A DNA stretch of 64,000 nucleotides from Dysgonomonas sp. UBA7710. Its GTDB lineage: Bacteria; Bacteroidota; Bacteroidia; Bacteroidales; Dysgonomonadaceae. The translations under genes and the position numbers were made by a program. Below the pieces are notes generated by a model, which ran no database searches, had not been told where the DNA came from, and was given only the letters and a program-made list of their open reading frames with translations. The stretch covers positions 26,911 to 90,910 of the forward strand of contig NZ_DLFW01000004.1 in the NCBI RefSeq assembly GCF_002482385.1, in the 5' to 3' direction. Positions within the stretch are counted from its first letter, which is position 1. The number at the start of each line of letters is the position of its first letter. Shown here one piece after another: positions 25,968 to 35,476 of the stretch.

Positions 25968-28169
25968 CTATAATTTTTTCAATCCTTTAGTCTCATTTTT
26001 ATCTGTAACCGGTATTATACTAATCGCATATCCCCCGCCCGGAGCTGAAAGCTGCTTTAATCTGGATTTATTATTTACGATAACTTTTCTTATTTCGTAT
26101 GCCTGCGGATTAGTTTTATAATGAGCATCCTTTGCATCTGAGTATATAGTAGCTATGTATTGTTTATTTGCATCCAGAAAATCAAAGCCTATATTAGATG
26201 TAAATCCTTTTTCCCCGGCTACATTCCCTACAAACCAGTTATCTTTTCCTTTGGCTTTACGGGCGACCGTTATATATTCTCCCGGTTCGGCTTCCAGATA
26301 TTTGCTGTTGTCCCAGTCAAGAGCTACATCTTTGATAAACCGGAAAGCATCCATAAACTTCTCATAGTGCTCTGGAAAATCGGCAGCCATTTGCAAGGGA
26401 CTATACATTGTTACATATAATGCCAGTTGATTCGCTAATGTACTGTTAACATGTGATTTATTGTTCGGATTGATTTTTTCGATATCCATTTCGAAGATAC
26501 CCGGAGTATAATCCATAGGGCCACCAATCAGGCGGGTAAACGGAAGTACGGTCACATGATTCGGTTTGCTGCCTCCAAAAGCCTGATATTCCGTGCCCCG
26601 TGCAGACTCGTTTCCTATAAGGTTGGGCCATGTACGGCTAATTCCGGTAGGACGGGTGGCTTCATGGGCATTTACCATGATCTTATGTTCTGCCGCTTTT
26701 TCTATGGCATGCTGATAATGGTTGTTTAGCCATTGGCTGTAATGAAACTCACCACGCGGTATCATATTTCCTACATAGCCTGATTTAACTGAAGTATAAT
26801 CATTATCATTCATGAATTTATATGCTGCATCCAGGTGGCGTTCATAATTACGGATAGAGCCGGAAGTTTCATGATGCATCATCATTTTCACTCCCTTACT
26901 TTTTGCATAATCGCGAATCGCTTTAAGGTCAAAGTCGGGATAAGGAGTAAGAAAGTCAAAAACATAATCTTTTGAATTTCCAAACCAGTCTTCCCAACCG
27001 GTATTCCATCCTTCGACCAATACAGCATCAAAGCCATGCTCTGCGGCAAAATCAATATATTTTTTCACATTCCCGGTTGTCGCACCATGACGGCCATGAG
27101 GTTTTACTTTAGAATAATCTGTAATCCCAAGTTGTACACTTGGCAGGTCGTAAGTATAAGACCATTCACTTTTTCCGGTTATCATTTCCCACCAAACGCC
27201 AACATACTTCACAGGTCTGATCCATGATGTATCTTCAATCTTACACGGTTCGTTCAGGTTCAGAGTCATATTCGATGCCAGAATGTCCCGTGCATCATCA
27301 CTCGCTATAATAGTGCGCCAAGGTGTACTGCATGGAGCCTGCATATGTCCTTTCGATCCATTCGCATCCGGTGTCAGCCACGATTCGAAAACAAAATTTT
27401 TATCATCCAGATTAAGGTGCATACATGCATAGTTGATAAGCGCAGCCTCGTGCAGATTGATATATAAGCCGTCATCGGTTTTCATCATCAGGGAAGTCTG
27501 TACTCCTGTCGGAGAAAACGGTGTTTGCGAAGCATTCGGTGTAATGGCGCTTTTCATTAGGCCTCTGACTTCTGAAAGACGGGAAGTAGTATAATCATAC
27601 TCTTGTGTATCATAATCGCCCGGTATCCAATAAGCCGTATGGTCGCCTGTCATGGCAAACTGGGTACGTTCTTCTTTAATAACAAAATAGATCAGATTCT
27701 TTTGTTGAGGAAACTCATAACGAAATCCCAGACCATCGTCGAACAAGCGGAAACGGATAATCATTTGCCGGTCTGTTCCTTCCTGATTCAATATTACAGC
27801 TAATTCGTTATAGTAATTCCGGATATCTTTAGTTTCTCCCCACACAGGCTGCCATGTTTCATCGAAAGAGGCGCTTTTTGTATCTACTATACGGAAATTG
27901 TCATAAAGCGAGCTCTGAGGGTCATTAGTCCCGGACTTTATGTCCATTTCCGCACCAAATTCAACTTTGGTTGTGTTGCCCATTAGTTCCAAACCCAATT
28001 TACTTGGCTTTATGATTTGTTTTCCTTTGTAGTCAAGCTGATAGCAGGGAATCCCTCCATTCTGCAAATAGAATTTCATCACGAAATTACCATCAGGAGA
28101 TTTTAAATCCTGGGCATAAGCCGATCCTCCTAATAAACAGATGCTTATTAGCAAAAGTATTTTCTTCAT
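25968..28169 (-). CDS. GH97 family alpha-glucosidase (SusB-like)
   Basis: A 733-aa protein with signal peptide (1-19). The N-terminal beta-sandwich (FVMKFYLQNGGIPCYQLDYKG) is followed by a TIM barrel and a C-terminal sandwich. The glutamates that define the inverting, calcium-dependent SusB-type group are visible in MMHHETSGS, VNAHEATRPTG and IGNESARGTEY, so an inverting mechanism is expected rather than the retaining mechanism of GH97 alpha-galactosidases. It would release glucose from alpha-gluco-oligosaccharides in the periplasm. It is the last gene of the operon, 10 bp after GH31. Confidence 0.92.
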   Translation of the reverse strand: MKKILLLISICLLGGSAYAQDLKSPDGNFVMKFYLQNGGIPCYQLDYKGKQIIKPSKLGLELMGNTTKVEFGAEMDIKSGTNDPQSSLYDNFRIVDTKSASFDETWQPVWGETKDIRNYYNELAVILNQEGTDRQMIIRFRLFDDGLGFRYEFPQQKNLIYFVIKEERTQFAMTGDHTAYWIPGDYDTQEYDYTTSRLSEVRGLMKSAITPNASQTPFSPTGVQTSLMMKTDDGLYINLHEAALINYACMHLNLDDKNFVFESWLTPDANGSKGHMQAPCSTPWRTIIASDDARDILASNMTLNLNEPCKIEDTSWIRPVKYVGVWWEMITGKSEWSYTYDLPSVQLGITDYSKVKPHGRHGATTGNVKKYIDFAAEHGFDAVLVEGWNTGWEDWFGNSKDYVFDFLTPYPDFDLKAIRDYAKSKGVKMMMHHETSGSIRNYERHLDAAYKFMNDNDYTSVKSGYVGNMIPRGEFHYSQWLNNHYQHAIEKAAEHKIMVNAHEATRPTGISRTWPNLIGNESARGTEYQAFGGSKPNHVTVLPFTRLIGGPMDYTPGIFEMDIEKINPNNKSHVNSTLANQLALYVTMYSPLQMAADFPEHYEKFMDAFRFIKDVALDWDNSKYLEAEPGEYITVARKAKGKDNWFVGNVAGEKGFTSNIGFDFLDANKQYIATIYSDAKDAHYKTNPQAYEIRKVIVNNKSRLKQLSAPGGGYAISIIPVTDKNETKGLKKL

Positions 28170-28179
28170 TCTTATTATT

Positions 28180-30663
28180 TTATTTGATTGATATATTTAC
28201 AGTTTTTCTATTATCCGGTACTTTTACCCAACATTCTTTCGTTGTCTCATTCCACGACCATTCTACTGAAGAAAAATCTGTATCCTGTTTATCCAGGATT
28301 ATATCTTCCTCTACATTTCTGACAACCTTGTTATCTGCGGATATGCTATTCGGTTTTGCCTCTAAATGGTATTTGAGAACGATATTTCGCCTCTCCGATT
28401 GCCGGAAACCTTTATCTTTTGGTTCTATAATAGTTGTATATCCATCACTCAATGTTGTACATACAAAATCTGTCTTTGAATAAATATCTTTCAGATAGTC
28501 CAGATTTTCACCCTCATCTTCATAAAGCTCAAAGCTGGCATTTTCATCCTCATAGTTAGGGAAAATATGGATAAACAGGGGGTAGTCTTTCTTCTCATGT
28601 ATATACTGCATTACAGGCATCATCGGGATAATCGAACCCTTTTTCACAAATACAGGGATTGTATTCAACGGTGCACGATAGGCTACGGTTTGCCCACCCA
28701 GATAGATAGTCTTTTTATCATTGAAGTCGATCCATTCCCCGTCAGGTAAGTAAACACGTCTTACCCGTTCTCCTTTTTTTAGCACAGGAGCCACTAATAT
28801 TTCTTCTCCAAAGATGAACTGGTTATCTGTTTTTACAGCTTCTGCATCATTCGGATATTCCATAAATAAGCCTCTTGTTATCGGTAAGCCTCTATCGTGA
28901 GCTATACGTGAATATGTGTACAGATAGGGGAATAGCTGGTATTTCAGCTCGATAGCCGCTTTAGTATTCTTTTCCACCACATCGCCGAACATCCATGGTT
29001 CAACAGCATTGTCTCCCTCATGGTGAGCGCGGCTCAACGGGCAGAATATACCGAACTGCATCCAACGCGTATATAATTCACCCATTGCGTTATAGTCGGT
29101 AATATCTCCGCAATAACCTGATATATCTGTAGTCCAGAACGGAATTCCCCCCAGTCCGGCAGAAATTCCTACTGCTACCTGATTCTCAAGTTGTCCCCAA
29201 CCTTCCAGTACATCATTTCCGTTACCGCTATCGTTTGTCCATCCGAATGTGTAACGTTGCAAACCGGCATAGGCCGAACGTGTCATCTGGAAGATTCGTT
29301 TATCCGGATTGCGTTTGTCAAACTGCTCTTTTACAACCTTATCCCATGTCAGACCATATACATTATGTATCTCATCGTGCATGCCTATATGATGTTTCAT
29401 ATTCAGGCGGTCTATGTCTTCTTCATTGCTCCATGCAGGCTCACCCATATCAGTCCAAAATCCGCTTATTCCGTCATCTATTGGCTTTTGCTGATATTGG
29501 CCCCACCAATCGGCAACTCCGGGAATAGTGAAATCTACTACACCGCAGTTTCCTCCCCAGGGCCACGGCATATCATACGATTTTCCATTACGGACATCTT
29601 TTACGAAATAGCCTGATTTATCAGCTTCTTTCCATTGTATTTCATTCGCCTGTGATATAACAGGGTCTTGTGAAACGATCATCTTAAAGCCTTGTTCTTT
29701 CAATGATTTCAGCATCCCCTTTGGGTCTGTATAGTTTCCTTTGCGCCACTCAAAATCCTGTAAATATTGTGTCCAGCCTATATCCTGATAAATTATATCA
29801 CAAGGGATCTGACGTCTACGGAATTCAGCGGCTATGTCCAATGCCTGAGCCTCTTTGGTATATAACCCCCGGCTCTGAGCGAAACCCAAAGCCCATTTAG
29901 GAGGCATAATGGGTTTACCTGTCAGGTCGATATATTGCTGTTGGATATCTTTATAATCTTTTCCGAATATGAAATAATAAACAAATGCCCCGTCCGGTGC
30001 TTCAAATGAGTAGTATTCATCTGATTCAGTACCAAATTTGAACTCGGTCTTGTATGTATTGTCCAAAAATATACCATAACGGTAACTACTCATAAAAAAT
30101 GGAATGCTCTTTGCCAGAGGGTCTTCCGTGACACTGTAGCAGGGACGGTCGCTATTCCACATCTTATAAGAGCGTCCGCGGCGGTTCAGGGGGCCTGTCT
30201 TTTCGCCCAGCCCGAAAAACTGCTCATCGTTACGCAAAACCTTGTATGCTTTTACGGCTTTAGAATCGGCAACGTGCCCTCTCTCTTTAAAATCGCTGAA
30301 AACCAGTTTCTGCCATTTATCGAATATCTGTAACTGCATCGGATTTTTATTTACCCTGATACGCAGCTTCGACGTAAATATTTCATAACATGCGGGTTCG
30401 TCATTCACATTAATTTCTCCGATATCCTCGAGATTTTCATTTATTACAGCAAATGATTCATTGCTTCTTAGAAATTTCCCCGATTGGTCGAACCAGACTT
30501 TAATGACAGAGCTGCTGTTTATTGTCAGAGACATCTTCGACCCGTCTTTACAATTGAAAATAACCTGATTCCCGTTTTTAGTATAGGAGATACATTCTCC
30601 GGCAAATAGTGTTGCCGAAGAAAATATCAAACCTATTAGAAATAACCAAACCTTCTTTATCAT
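28180..30663 (-). CDS. GH31 family alpha-glucosidase
   Basis: An 827-aa protein with signal peptide (1-22, ATLFAGE). The GH31 N-terminal sandwich domain precedes the barrel. The nucleophile Asp is in GFWTDMGEPAWSN, and the acid/base Asp is expected in FGWTNDSGNGND. FFGLGEKTGPLNRRGRSYKMW and HHEGDNAVEPWMFG are family hallmarks. Its position between GH66 and GH97 parallels BT3086 in the dextran PUL of Bacteroides thetaiotaomicron, whose GH31 acts on isomalto-oligosaccharides. The same role is likely here. Confidence 0.92.
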   Translation of the reverse strand: MIKKVWLFLIGLIFSSATLFAGECISYTKNGNQVIFNCKDGSKMSLTINSSSVIKVWFDQSGKFLRSNESFAVINENLEDIGEINVNDEPACYEIFTSKLRIRVNKNPMQLQIFDKWQKLVFSDFKERGHVADSKAVKAYKVLRNDEQFFGLGEKTGPLNRRGRSYKMWNSDRPCYSVTEDPLAKSIPFFMSSYRYGIFLDNTYKTEFKFGTESDEYYSFEAPDGAFVYYFIFGKDYKDIQQQYIDLTGKPIMPPKWALGFAQSRGLYTKEAQALDIAAEFRRRQIPCDIIYQDIGWTQYLQDFEWRKGNYTDPKGMLKSLKEQGFKMIVSQDPVISQANEIQWKEADKSGYFVKDVRNGKSYDMPWPWGGNCGVVDFTIPGVADWWGQYQQKPIDDGISGFWTDMGEPAWSNEEDIDRLNMKHHIGMHDEIHNVYGLTWDKVVKEQFDKRNPDKRIFQMTRSAYAGLQRYTFGWTNDSGNGNDVLEGWGQLENQVAVGISAGLGGIPFWTTDISGYCGDITDYNAMGELYTRWMQFGIFCPLSRAHHEGDNAVEPWMFGDVVEKNTKAAIELKYQLFPYLYTYSRIAHDRGLPITRGLFMEYPNDAEAVKTDNQFIFGEEILVAPVLKKGERVRRVYLPDGEWIDFNDKKTIYLGGQTVAYRAPLNTIPVFVKKGSIIPMMPVMQYIHEKKDYPLFIHIFPNYEDENASFELYEDEGENLDYLKDIYSKTDFVCTTLSDGYTTIIEPKDKGFRQSERRNIVLKYHLEAKPNSISADNKVVRNVEEDIILDKQDTDFSSVEWSWNETTKECWVKVPDNRKTVNISIK

Positions 30664-30688
30664 AACCTTCTTACCTTTTCCTTATTAA

Positions 30689-32446
30689 TTAATATTCAAG
30701 TACCAGCATATCCCAGTATTTAAGCGAAGGGAGTGTTAGCAAAACCTCATTGCCCGATTGGGAAAATTCAGTATTGATCGCAACTCCTCCATTGATATCG
30801 GGAGAGGCAATCCATACCTTCGAAACAGCTTTGGATGCGGTCACTTTTACCTGTATACCGGCGACTAACGACGGTTCTTTTTGTGTGCCGTTCGTATCCC
30901 TCCATTCCATAGAATTAGCCTGTGAAAAGTTTATCAGATGAACCACATCTTTATCTGTGAATTTCTTTCCCACCACAGCTATACTGCCTTGTGATGCAGG
31001 CCAGTTTTCGAATGAAAGATTTCCGCCGGCCGATTGTACGTTTATTGGAGAAAAAGTGCCTCCGTCGCGTAAGATATTCTGGTATGCAACAAGGAAATCG
31101 TAATAATGAGTAAGGGATTCCTTTGTCCCGGATTTCATCTGCAAATTAGAGTTCGGGAAATATTCATTCGACAGATAGTGTTCTCCTAATTCGAGATGCG
31201 AGCCTCCAAAAGAGAATATCACAGCGTTGGTAAGCAATATACCGGCTGTATTGATATAACCGGAGTTATTTGACCGTGCATAATTCATATATGCAGCCAG
31301 AACAGTCGCCTTTTCATTCCCGCTATAACTATTATTATCGAGTATAACCTGAGCCAATTGGTCAAAAGTTTTAGATTCGTCCCAGACTTCTGTGTATAGG
31401 AAATCAACTTCTGATTTTGCAATACTCTTTTGCTGCCCGTATTGAGAAACTGCATTCATAACCAGTCGCTTGTCCGGATTGGCTTGTTTCATCACCGAGA
31501 TAAAAGGTTTATAAGTCTCCTCGAGCTTAACAGCATTTCCTGTATAGTCATAGACTGTTCCCCTGTTTCCCAATTGGTCGATATGATAGCCGTCAAAATC
31601 GAAAACTTTATAGACATCGCCATGCCTTCCTGCAATATAATCCTGCCATTCCTTATTCCCCGGATTTGTCAGATAAATGCTACTGCGGAAAGGAGCGTCG
31701 AGGTGATGATTGTCTTTTTCGGTATGATTCTGATCTTTGAAAAGATACCATTCCTCTTTTACCCCATCTGCCGCCGCATTGCTCAATGCTCCGAAAGCAA
31801 GATTGTAAAACATGGCTTTCATCCCTTTATTGTGGGCAGCATTGATATATCCTTTGACAGTGGACAGATAATTAGTTCTGCCTATAAGGTCTGCCCATGA
31901 TGGGGACGGATTGTCAACCGTTCCGGCCAATGGACGTTGATGGTCATACATCCAGTCGTAGAATTGAATGCCGTTGATGTGATAACGGTTAAGGGCTTCG
32001 ATGTTATTTTCTATTTCATTTTCGGATAGTTTGCCATATGAGGAAAGAAAACCATAGCGAGGGAACTTCTTCCAGTCCGATGATACATCGACAGCAATAC
32101 TCTGGTGTATCTTTTCTGCATTATCGGTTACTTCATATATATCTACCATATATCCTTTGTAGTCGTCGGAGGGTGTAGTCCAGTCCCACGTAGCAGATGA
32201 CAGGGTTTCTTCCGAAATCACTTTGCCTAAGTGGGAATATCTTACTTTTACACTGCCTGACGGCTTTTCTTTGAGGGTAAAGCGGACTGTCTCACCCGGT
32301 TTGTAAGACGCTTTATCCGTATGCAAATCTGCTTTGAAATAAGTCACGCCATATATTACGGGATCATTATCCGTATCGTAATAATCTTCGCAACTCCACA
32401 AAGAGATTGTCAGACAGAATATTAGATATACATATATTTTCTTCAT
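30689..32446 (-). CDS. GH66 family dextranase, surface lipoprotein
   Basis: 585 residues from the ATG at 32446. The frame continues 13 codons further upstream, but only the inner Met gives a proper lipoprotein signal (MKKIYVYLIFCLTISLWSCE). An N-terminal Ig-like domain is followed by the GH66 barrel. The nucleophile Asp is in FDGYHIDQLGNRGTVYD and the acid/base Glu in VDFLYTEVWDE. GH66 enzymes are endo-dextranases or cycloisomaltooligosaccharide synthases; without the extra CBM35 insertion of the latter, endo-dextranase is more likely. As a surface lipoprotein it would cut dextran outside the cell for SusC/SusD uptake. Confidence 0.88.
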   Translation of the reverse strand: MKKIYVYLIFCLTISLWSCEDYYDTDNDPVIYGVTYFKADLHTDKASYKPGETVRFTLKEKPSGSVKVRYSHLGKVISEETLSSATWDWTTPSDDYKGYMVDIYEVTDNAEKIHQSIAVDVSSDWKKFPRYGFLSSYGKLSENEIENNIEALNRYHINGIQFYDWMYDHQRPLAGTVDNPSPSWADLIGRTNYLSTVKGYINAAHNKGMKAMFYNLAFGALSNAAADGVKEEWYLFKDQNHTEKDNHHLDAPFRSSIYLTNPGNKEWQDYIAGRHGDVYKVFDFDGYHIDQLGNRGTVYDYTGNAVKLEETYKPFISVMKQANPDKRLVMNAVSQYGQQKSIAKSEVDFLYTEVWDESKTFDQLAQVILDNNSYSGNEKATVLAAYMNYARSNNSGYINTAGILLTNAVIFSFGGSHLELGEHYLSNEYFPNSNLQMKSGTKESLTHYYDFLVAYQNILRDGGTFSPINVQSAGGNLSFENWPASQGSIAVVGKKFTDKDVVHLINFSQANSMEWRDTNGTQKEPSLVAGIQVKVTASKAVSKVWIASPDINGGVAINTEFSQSGNEVLLTLPSLKYWDMLVLEY

Positions 32447-32499
32447 GATAATATTTTTAAACAGGAGTGTCCCCAGAGAAGACACTCCTTGTATTTTGA

Positions 32500-33936
32500 T
32501 TATTGTTTCTTGATTATAACAGTTTCTTTCAATTGATTCAGTTCAATTGTATATGTGCCTGATTGTGTGATTCTCCATTTATAGTCCACACCTGCTCCCG
32601 GATAACTATATATTATTTGCTCTGCATCTCCTGTCGGATTTTTATCGGCTTCCCCGGCAATGAACCAGGCACCGTTCCAGTCGTCCTGCTTATCCAGTGT
32701 GAATTTCAATTCTCCGGCATTTAATGTCCCGGTCCAAGTGAATACATATGGATTGCCTGTCGCGGTCATCGGTGTAGCACTACCAATATTCCAGCCGTTA
32801 GGCGAAGCATCTCCTACCAAATAAATCATGGCAAAAGGAGTGAATGGCGCAATATCTATCTTCATATCCCGGGTATCAAGTTTAATCTTGTAAACACCCC
32901 CTGTGATTTTCCATTTATAGTCAGGATCACCGGCCCATTTATCTACATCCAGATTAGTTCCTTCCGGTTGTTCATTAATAGCAGGACGGAAAAATACAGC
33001 ATCCCAGTTTCCTGCGGCAGTTCCTATTTTGAATTCTCCTCCTGCCGATAGATCGTCATTGTAATGGAATACAAACGGATCGAGCAGATCTACAGTCATC
33101 GGATTGAAATTCCAACCGGTAGGATTACCTACAAACCATAGTTCGCTAAATTCAGGCCCTTCTCCTTTTGTAATACTGATCGCCATTGATATCAGGTTCA
33201 CTTTGACCGTATAAGTGCCTCCTTCTGTAATTACAAACTTTTCGTCCGGATCAGAATCTGATTCACGGAGTACAAGTTTAGTGTCATTTTCTCCTTTATT
33301 ATAAGAAGGTAAGAATTCCCCTTGTGTTGTGATGAGTTTGAATTCTCCGGCAGAAAGCGCTCCTGTCCACGAAAATGCTTTCGGAGTGTTTGTTATTGGC
33401 TTCATTGCGGTAGCATCGTCGGCACTCCATCCATTCGGTGTCGCATCTCCTATAAGGTACAATGTTTTTGTAATAGGCTTATGAGTCTTGATATTTATGG
33501 TCTGAACAGGAGAAGTCTGAGATCCAATGTTTTCAGAAGCCACTTTGGCAATAATTCTGTATTGAAATATTGTTTCCGAAGTTGGGGTTATGCCGAATTT
33601 ATCAATAAGCAGATCATTAAGCTCCTCATTCTTGTACGATTTCTCATACACGTTGCGTCCCATGTCTATGGATATCCCGTTCTCGAAATTACCATCCTGT
33701 TTGTCCATCTGAAAAACATATTCTATTGCCAGTCCGGTTCCGTTGTTTGTCCCCGATGTCCAGATGAATTTTATAGCTTCCGATGAAGGATTTAATGCAT
33801 CCAGTTCTACAGTTTCCTTTGACGCGCTTATCTCCAATGACTGGTCTCCTTTATTATATTCCGTATTATCCTCGTCGGTGCACGACCAGAAAAGAAATAA
33901 TAGTGTAAGTAATGATACTATTTTATATAATTTCAT
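32500..33936 (-). CDS. SusE/SusF-like outer-membrane alpha-glucan-binding lipoprotein
   Basis: A 478-aa lipoprotein (Cys19 in LLFLFWSCTD). The N-terminal SusE-type Ig domain (about 28-145) is followed by three similar carbohydrate-binding repeats of about 105 residues. They start at YLIGDATPNGWSADDA, LWFVGNPTGWNFNPM and YLVGDASPNGWNIGSA. Each has a conserved GW and a later trio of aromatics. This is the surface glycan-binding protein of the PUL, in the place of BT3088 in the B. thetaiotaomicron dextran locus. It lies 20 bp downstream of susD. Confidence 0.88.
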   Translation of the reverse strand: MKLYKIVSLLTLLFLFWSCTDEDNTEYNKGDQSLEISASKETVELDALNPSSEAIKFIWTSGTNNGTGLAIEYVFQMDKQDGNFENGISIDMGRNVYEKSYKNEELNDLLIDKFGITPTSETIFQYRIIAKVASENIGSQTSPVQTINIKTHKPITKTLYLIGDATPNGWSADDATAMKPITNTPKAFSWTGALSAGEFKLITTQGEFLPSYNKGENDTKLVLRESDSDPDEKFVITEGGTYTVKVNLISMAISITKGEGPEFSELWFVGNPTGWNFNPMTVDLLDPFVFHYNDDLSAGGEFKIGTAAGNWDAVFFRPAINEQPEGTNLDVDKWAGDPDYKWKITGGVYKIKLDTRDMKIDIAPFTPFAMIYLVGDASPNGWNIGSATPMTATGNPYVFTWTGTLNAGELKFTLDKQDDWNGAWFIAGEADKNPTGDAEQIIYSYPGAGVDYKWRITQSGTYTIELNQLKETVIIKKQ

Positions 33937-33955
33937 GATAGTCGGTATTTAAAAA

Positions 33956-35443
33956 TTAATATCCTGTATTTTGTTTCAGATTTGGATTTGTGTCTATTTC
34001 TTTTTGTGGAATCGGAAAGAGCAAGTGCTTTTGTGAAGCATTTATTTTACCGATGGAATGCAGAAAATTAAGCGCATATTGCCCATTATCCCAACGTATC
34101 ATGTCGAACCAGCGATGTCCCTCGAAGGCCAATTCTATGCGGCGTTCCTGTCTGATTTTATCGCGCATCTGGTCCTGGGTCAACCCTTCCACATCGCCAC
34201 GATTGGTTAATCCTGCTCTTTTTCTCACCTGATAAAGCGGCTCTTCGGCATCAGATGTTTGTCCTAATTCGTTAAGGGCCTCGGCTTTCATCAGTAATAC
34301 ATCAGCGTAACGCAAAACGATAATACTTGCTGAGTTTGTATTATAATCAGCTGAAATTGATAGCGGAACCAAGAATTTACGGACATTATAGCCTGTATTA
34401 GACATATTAGACTTATAGGTCTTACTATCGAAAGACGGGCATCCTTCATACAGGATTGTTTTGTCTTTTCGTAAATCACCATTCTCATATTGGTCTACAA
34501 ATTCCTGTGTAGGCTGGTTCCATCCGTAGGCTCCCCCTACCCATCCTGAATTTCGTGGCCCCATATAGGTGCTGAGCCAGTTTGCCTGATTTTCATCACT
34601 CCAGAAATCGGCTTTTGTCAACCCGTAATATTGAACTTCGAAAAGTGACTCCGATGTATTCTTATTTTTGGCTTCACCGCCGAAACAATCGCTATAATCC
34701 GGATTTAATGTATAACCAAGACTTTCCACCATATTACACATTTTGAGACTTTCATCATACATCCCCAATGTAAGGTAAACTTTAGCCAGCATACCTGCGG
34801 CAGCTCCTCTGGACGCGCGGCCTATGTCACTACCCGAATACTCTTCGCGTGGAGGTAAAAGTTCGATAGCTTCCTTCAGGTCAGGAATGATTACTTCGTT
34901 GTAAATGCTCATCTTGTCTGTACGGGTTGGCTTGAGATTATCACCCGGTTTAGGAGTGGTAGTTGTTAGAGGCACATCACCAAATAGTTGAACCAGAATG
35001 AAATAATAATGTGCCCTCAGGAATTTGGCTTCCCCTATACATCTGTTTTTTAAAGCCTGATCGATATCCATAGAAGGAACACTTTCTAAAACTGTGTTAC
35101 AATACAAAATACCGGGATTGGGGCCACGCCAGATATCCAAAGCTGCAGCATTGTCGGTAGTAGTCACGAAATTAGCTATGTCGACAGTCTCTATTCCATC
35201 CGTACCGCCTCCTGCACCTACTTCACTGTTGCCTGCAATAATATCGAGTGTCCAGATACGCATATTATAGAGCTTAGGACGTTGGAGGGGTTGATATGCC
35301 CCGTTTACTAAAGCGATAGCAGATTCTTTGTCGCTCAATACTTCTGCGCTAGGGTCTTCATAAGGTTCTTTATCAAGGAAGTCCGAACAGGAAACCAGTA
35401 AAGATGCTAACATAATAAGACCTGTATATATTATTTTTTTCAT
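33956..35443 (-). CDS. susD-like: SusD/RagB family glycan-binding lipoprotein (dextran PUL)
   Basis: A 495-aa lipoprotein (Cys19, LLVSCSDFLDKEP). Typical SusD features are GEAKFLRAHYYFILVQLFGDVPL, VLRYADVLLMKAEALNELG, RQERRIELAFEGHRWFDMIRW and the terminal LFPIPQKEIDTNPNLKQNTGY. Length is normal for the family. It binds alpha-glucan oligosaccharides at the surface with the SusC barrel encoded just upstream (33 bp spacing). Confidence 0.95.
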   Translation of the reverse strand: MKKIIYTGLIMLASLLVSCSDFLDKEPYEDPSAEVLSDKESAIALVNGAYQPLQRPKLYNMRIWTLDIIAGNSEVGAGGGTDGIETVDIANFVTTTDNAAALDIWRGPNPGILYCNTVLESVPSMDIDQALKNRCIGEAKFLRAHYYFILVQLFGDVPLTTTTPKPGDNLKPTRTDKMSIYNEVIIPDLKEAIELLPPREEYSGSDIGRASRGAAAGMLAKVYLTLGMYDESLKMCNMVESLGYTLNPDYSDCFGGEAKNKNTSESLFEVQYYGLTKADFWSDENQANWLSTYMGPRNSGWVGGAYGWNQPTQEFVDQYENGDLRKDKTILYEGCPSFDSKTYKSNMSNTGYNVRKFLVPLSISADYNTNSASIIVLRYADVLLMKAEALNELGQTSDAEEPLYQVRKRAGLTNRGDVEGLTQDQMRDKIRQERRIELAFEGHRWFDMIRWDNGQYALNFLHSIGKINASQKHLLFPIPQKEIDTNPNLKQNTGY

Positions 35444-35476
35444 GATTTTCTTTTCTTTAATATTAAAATTATAACC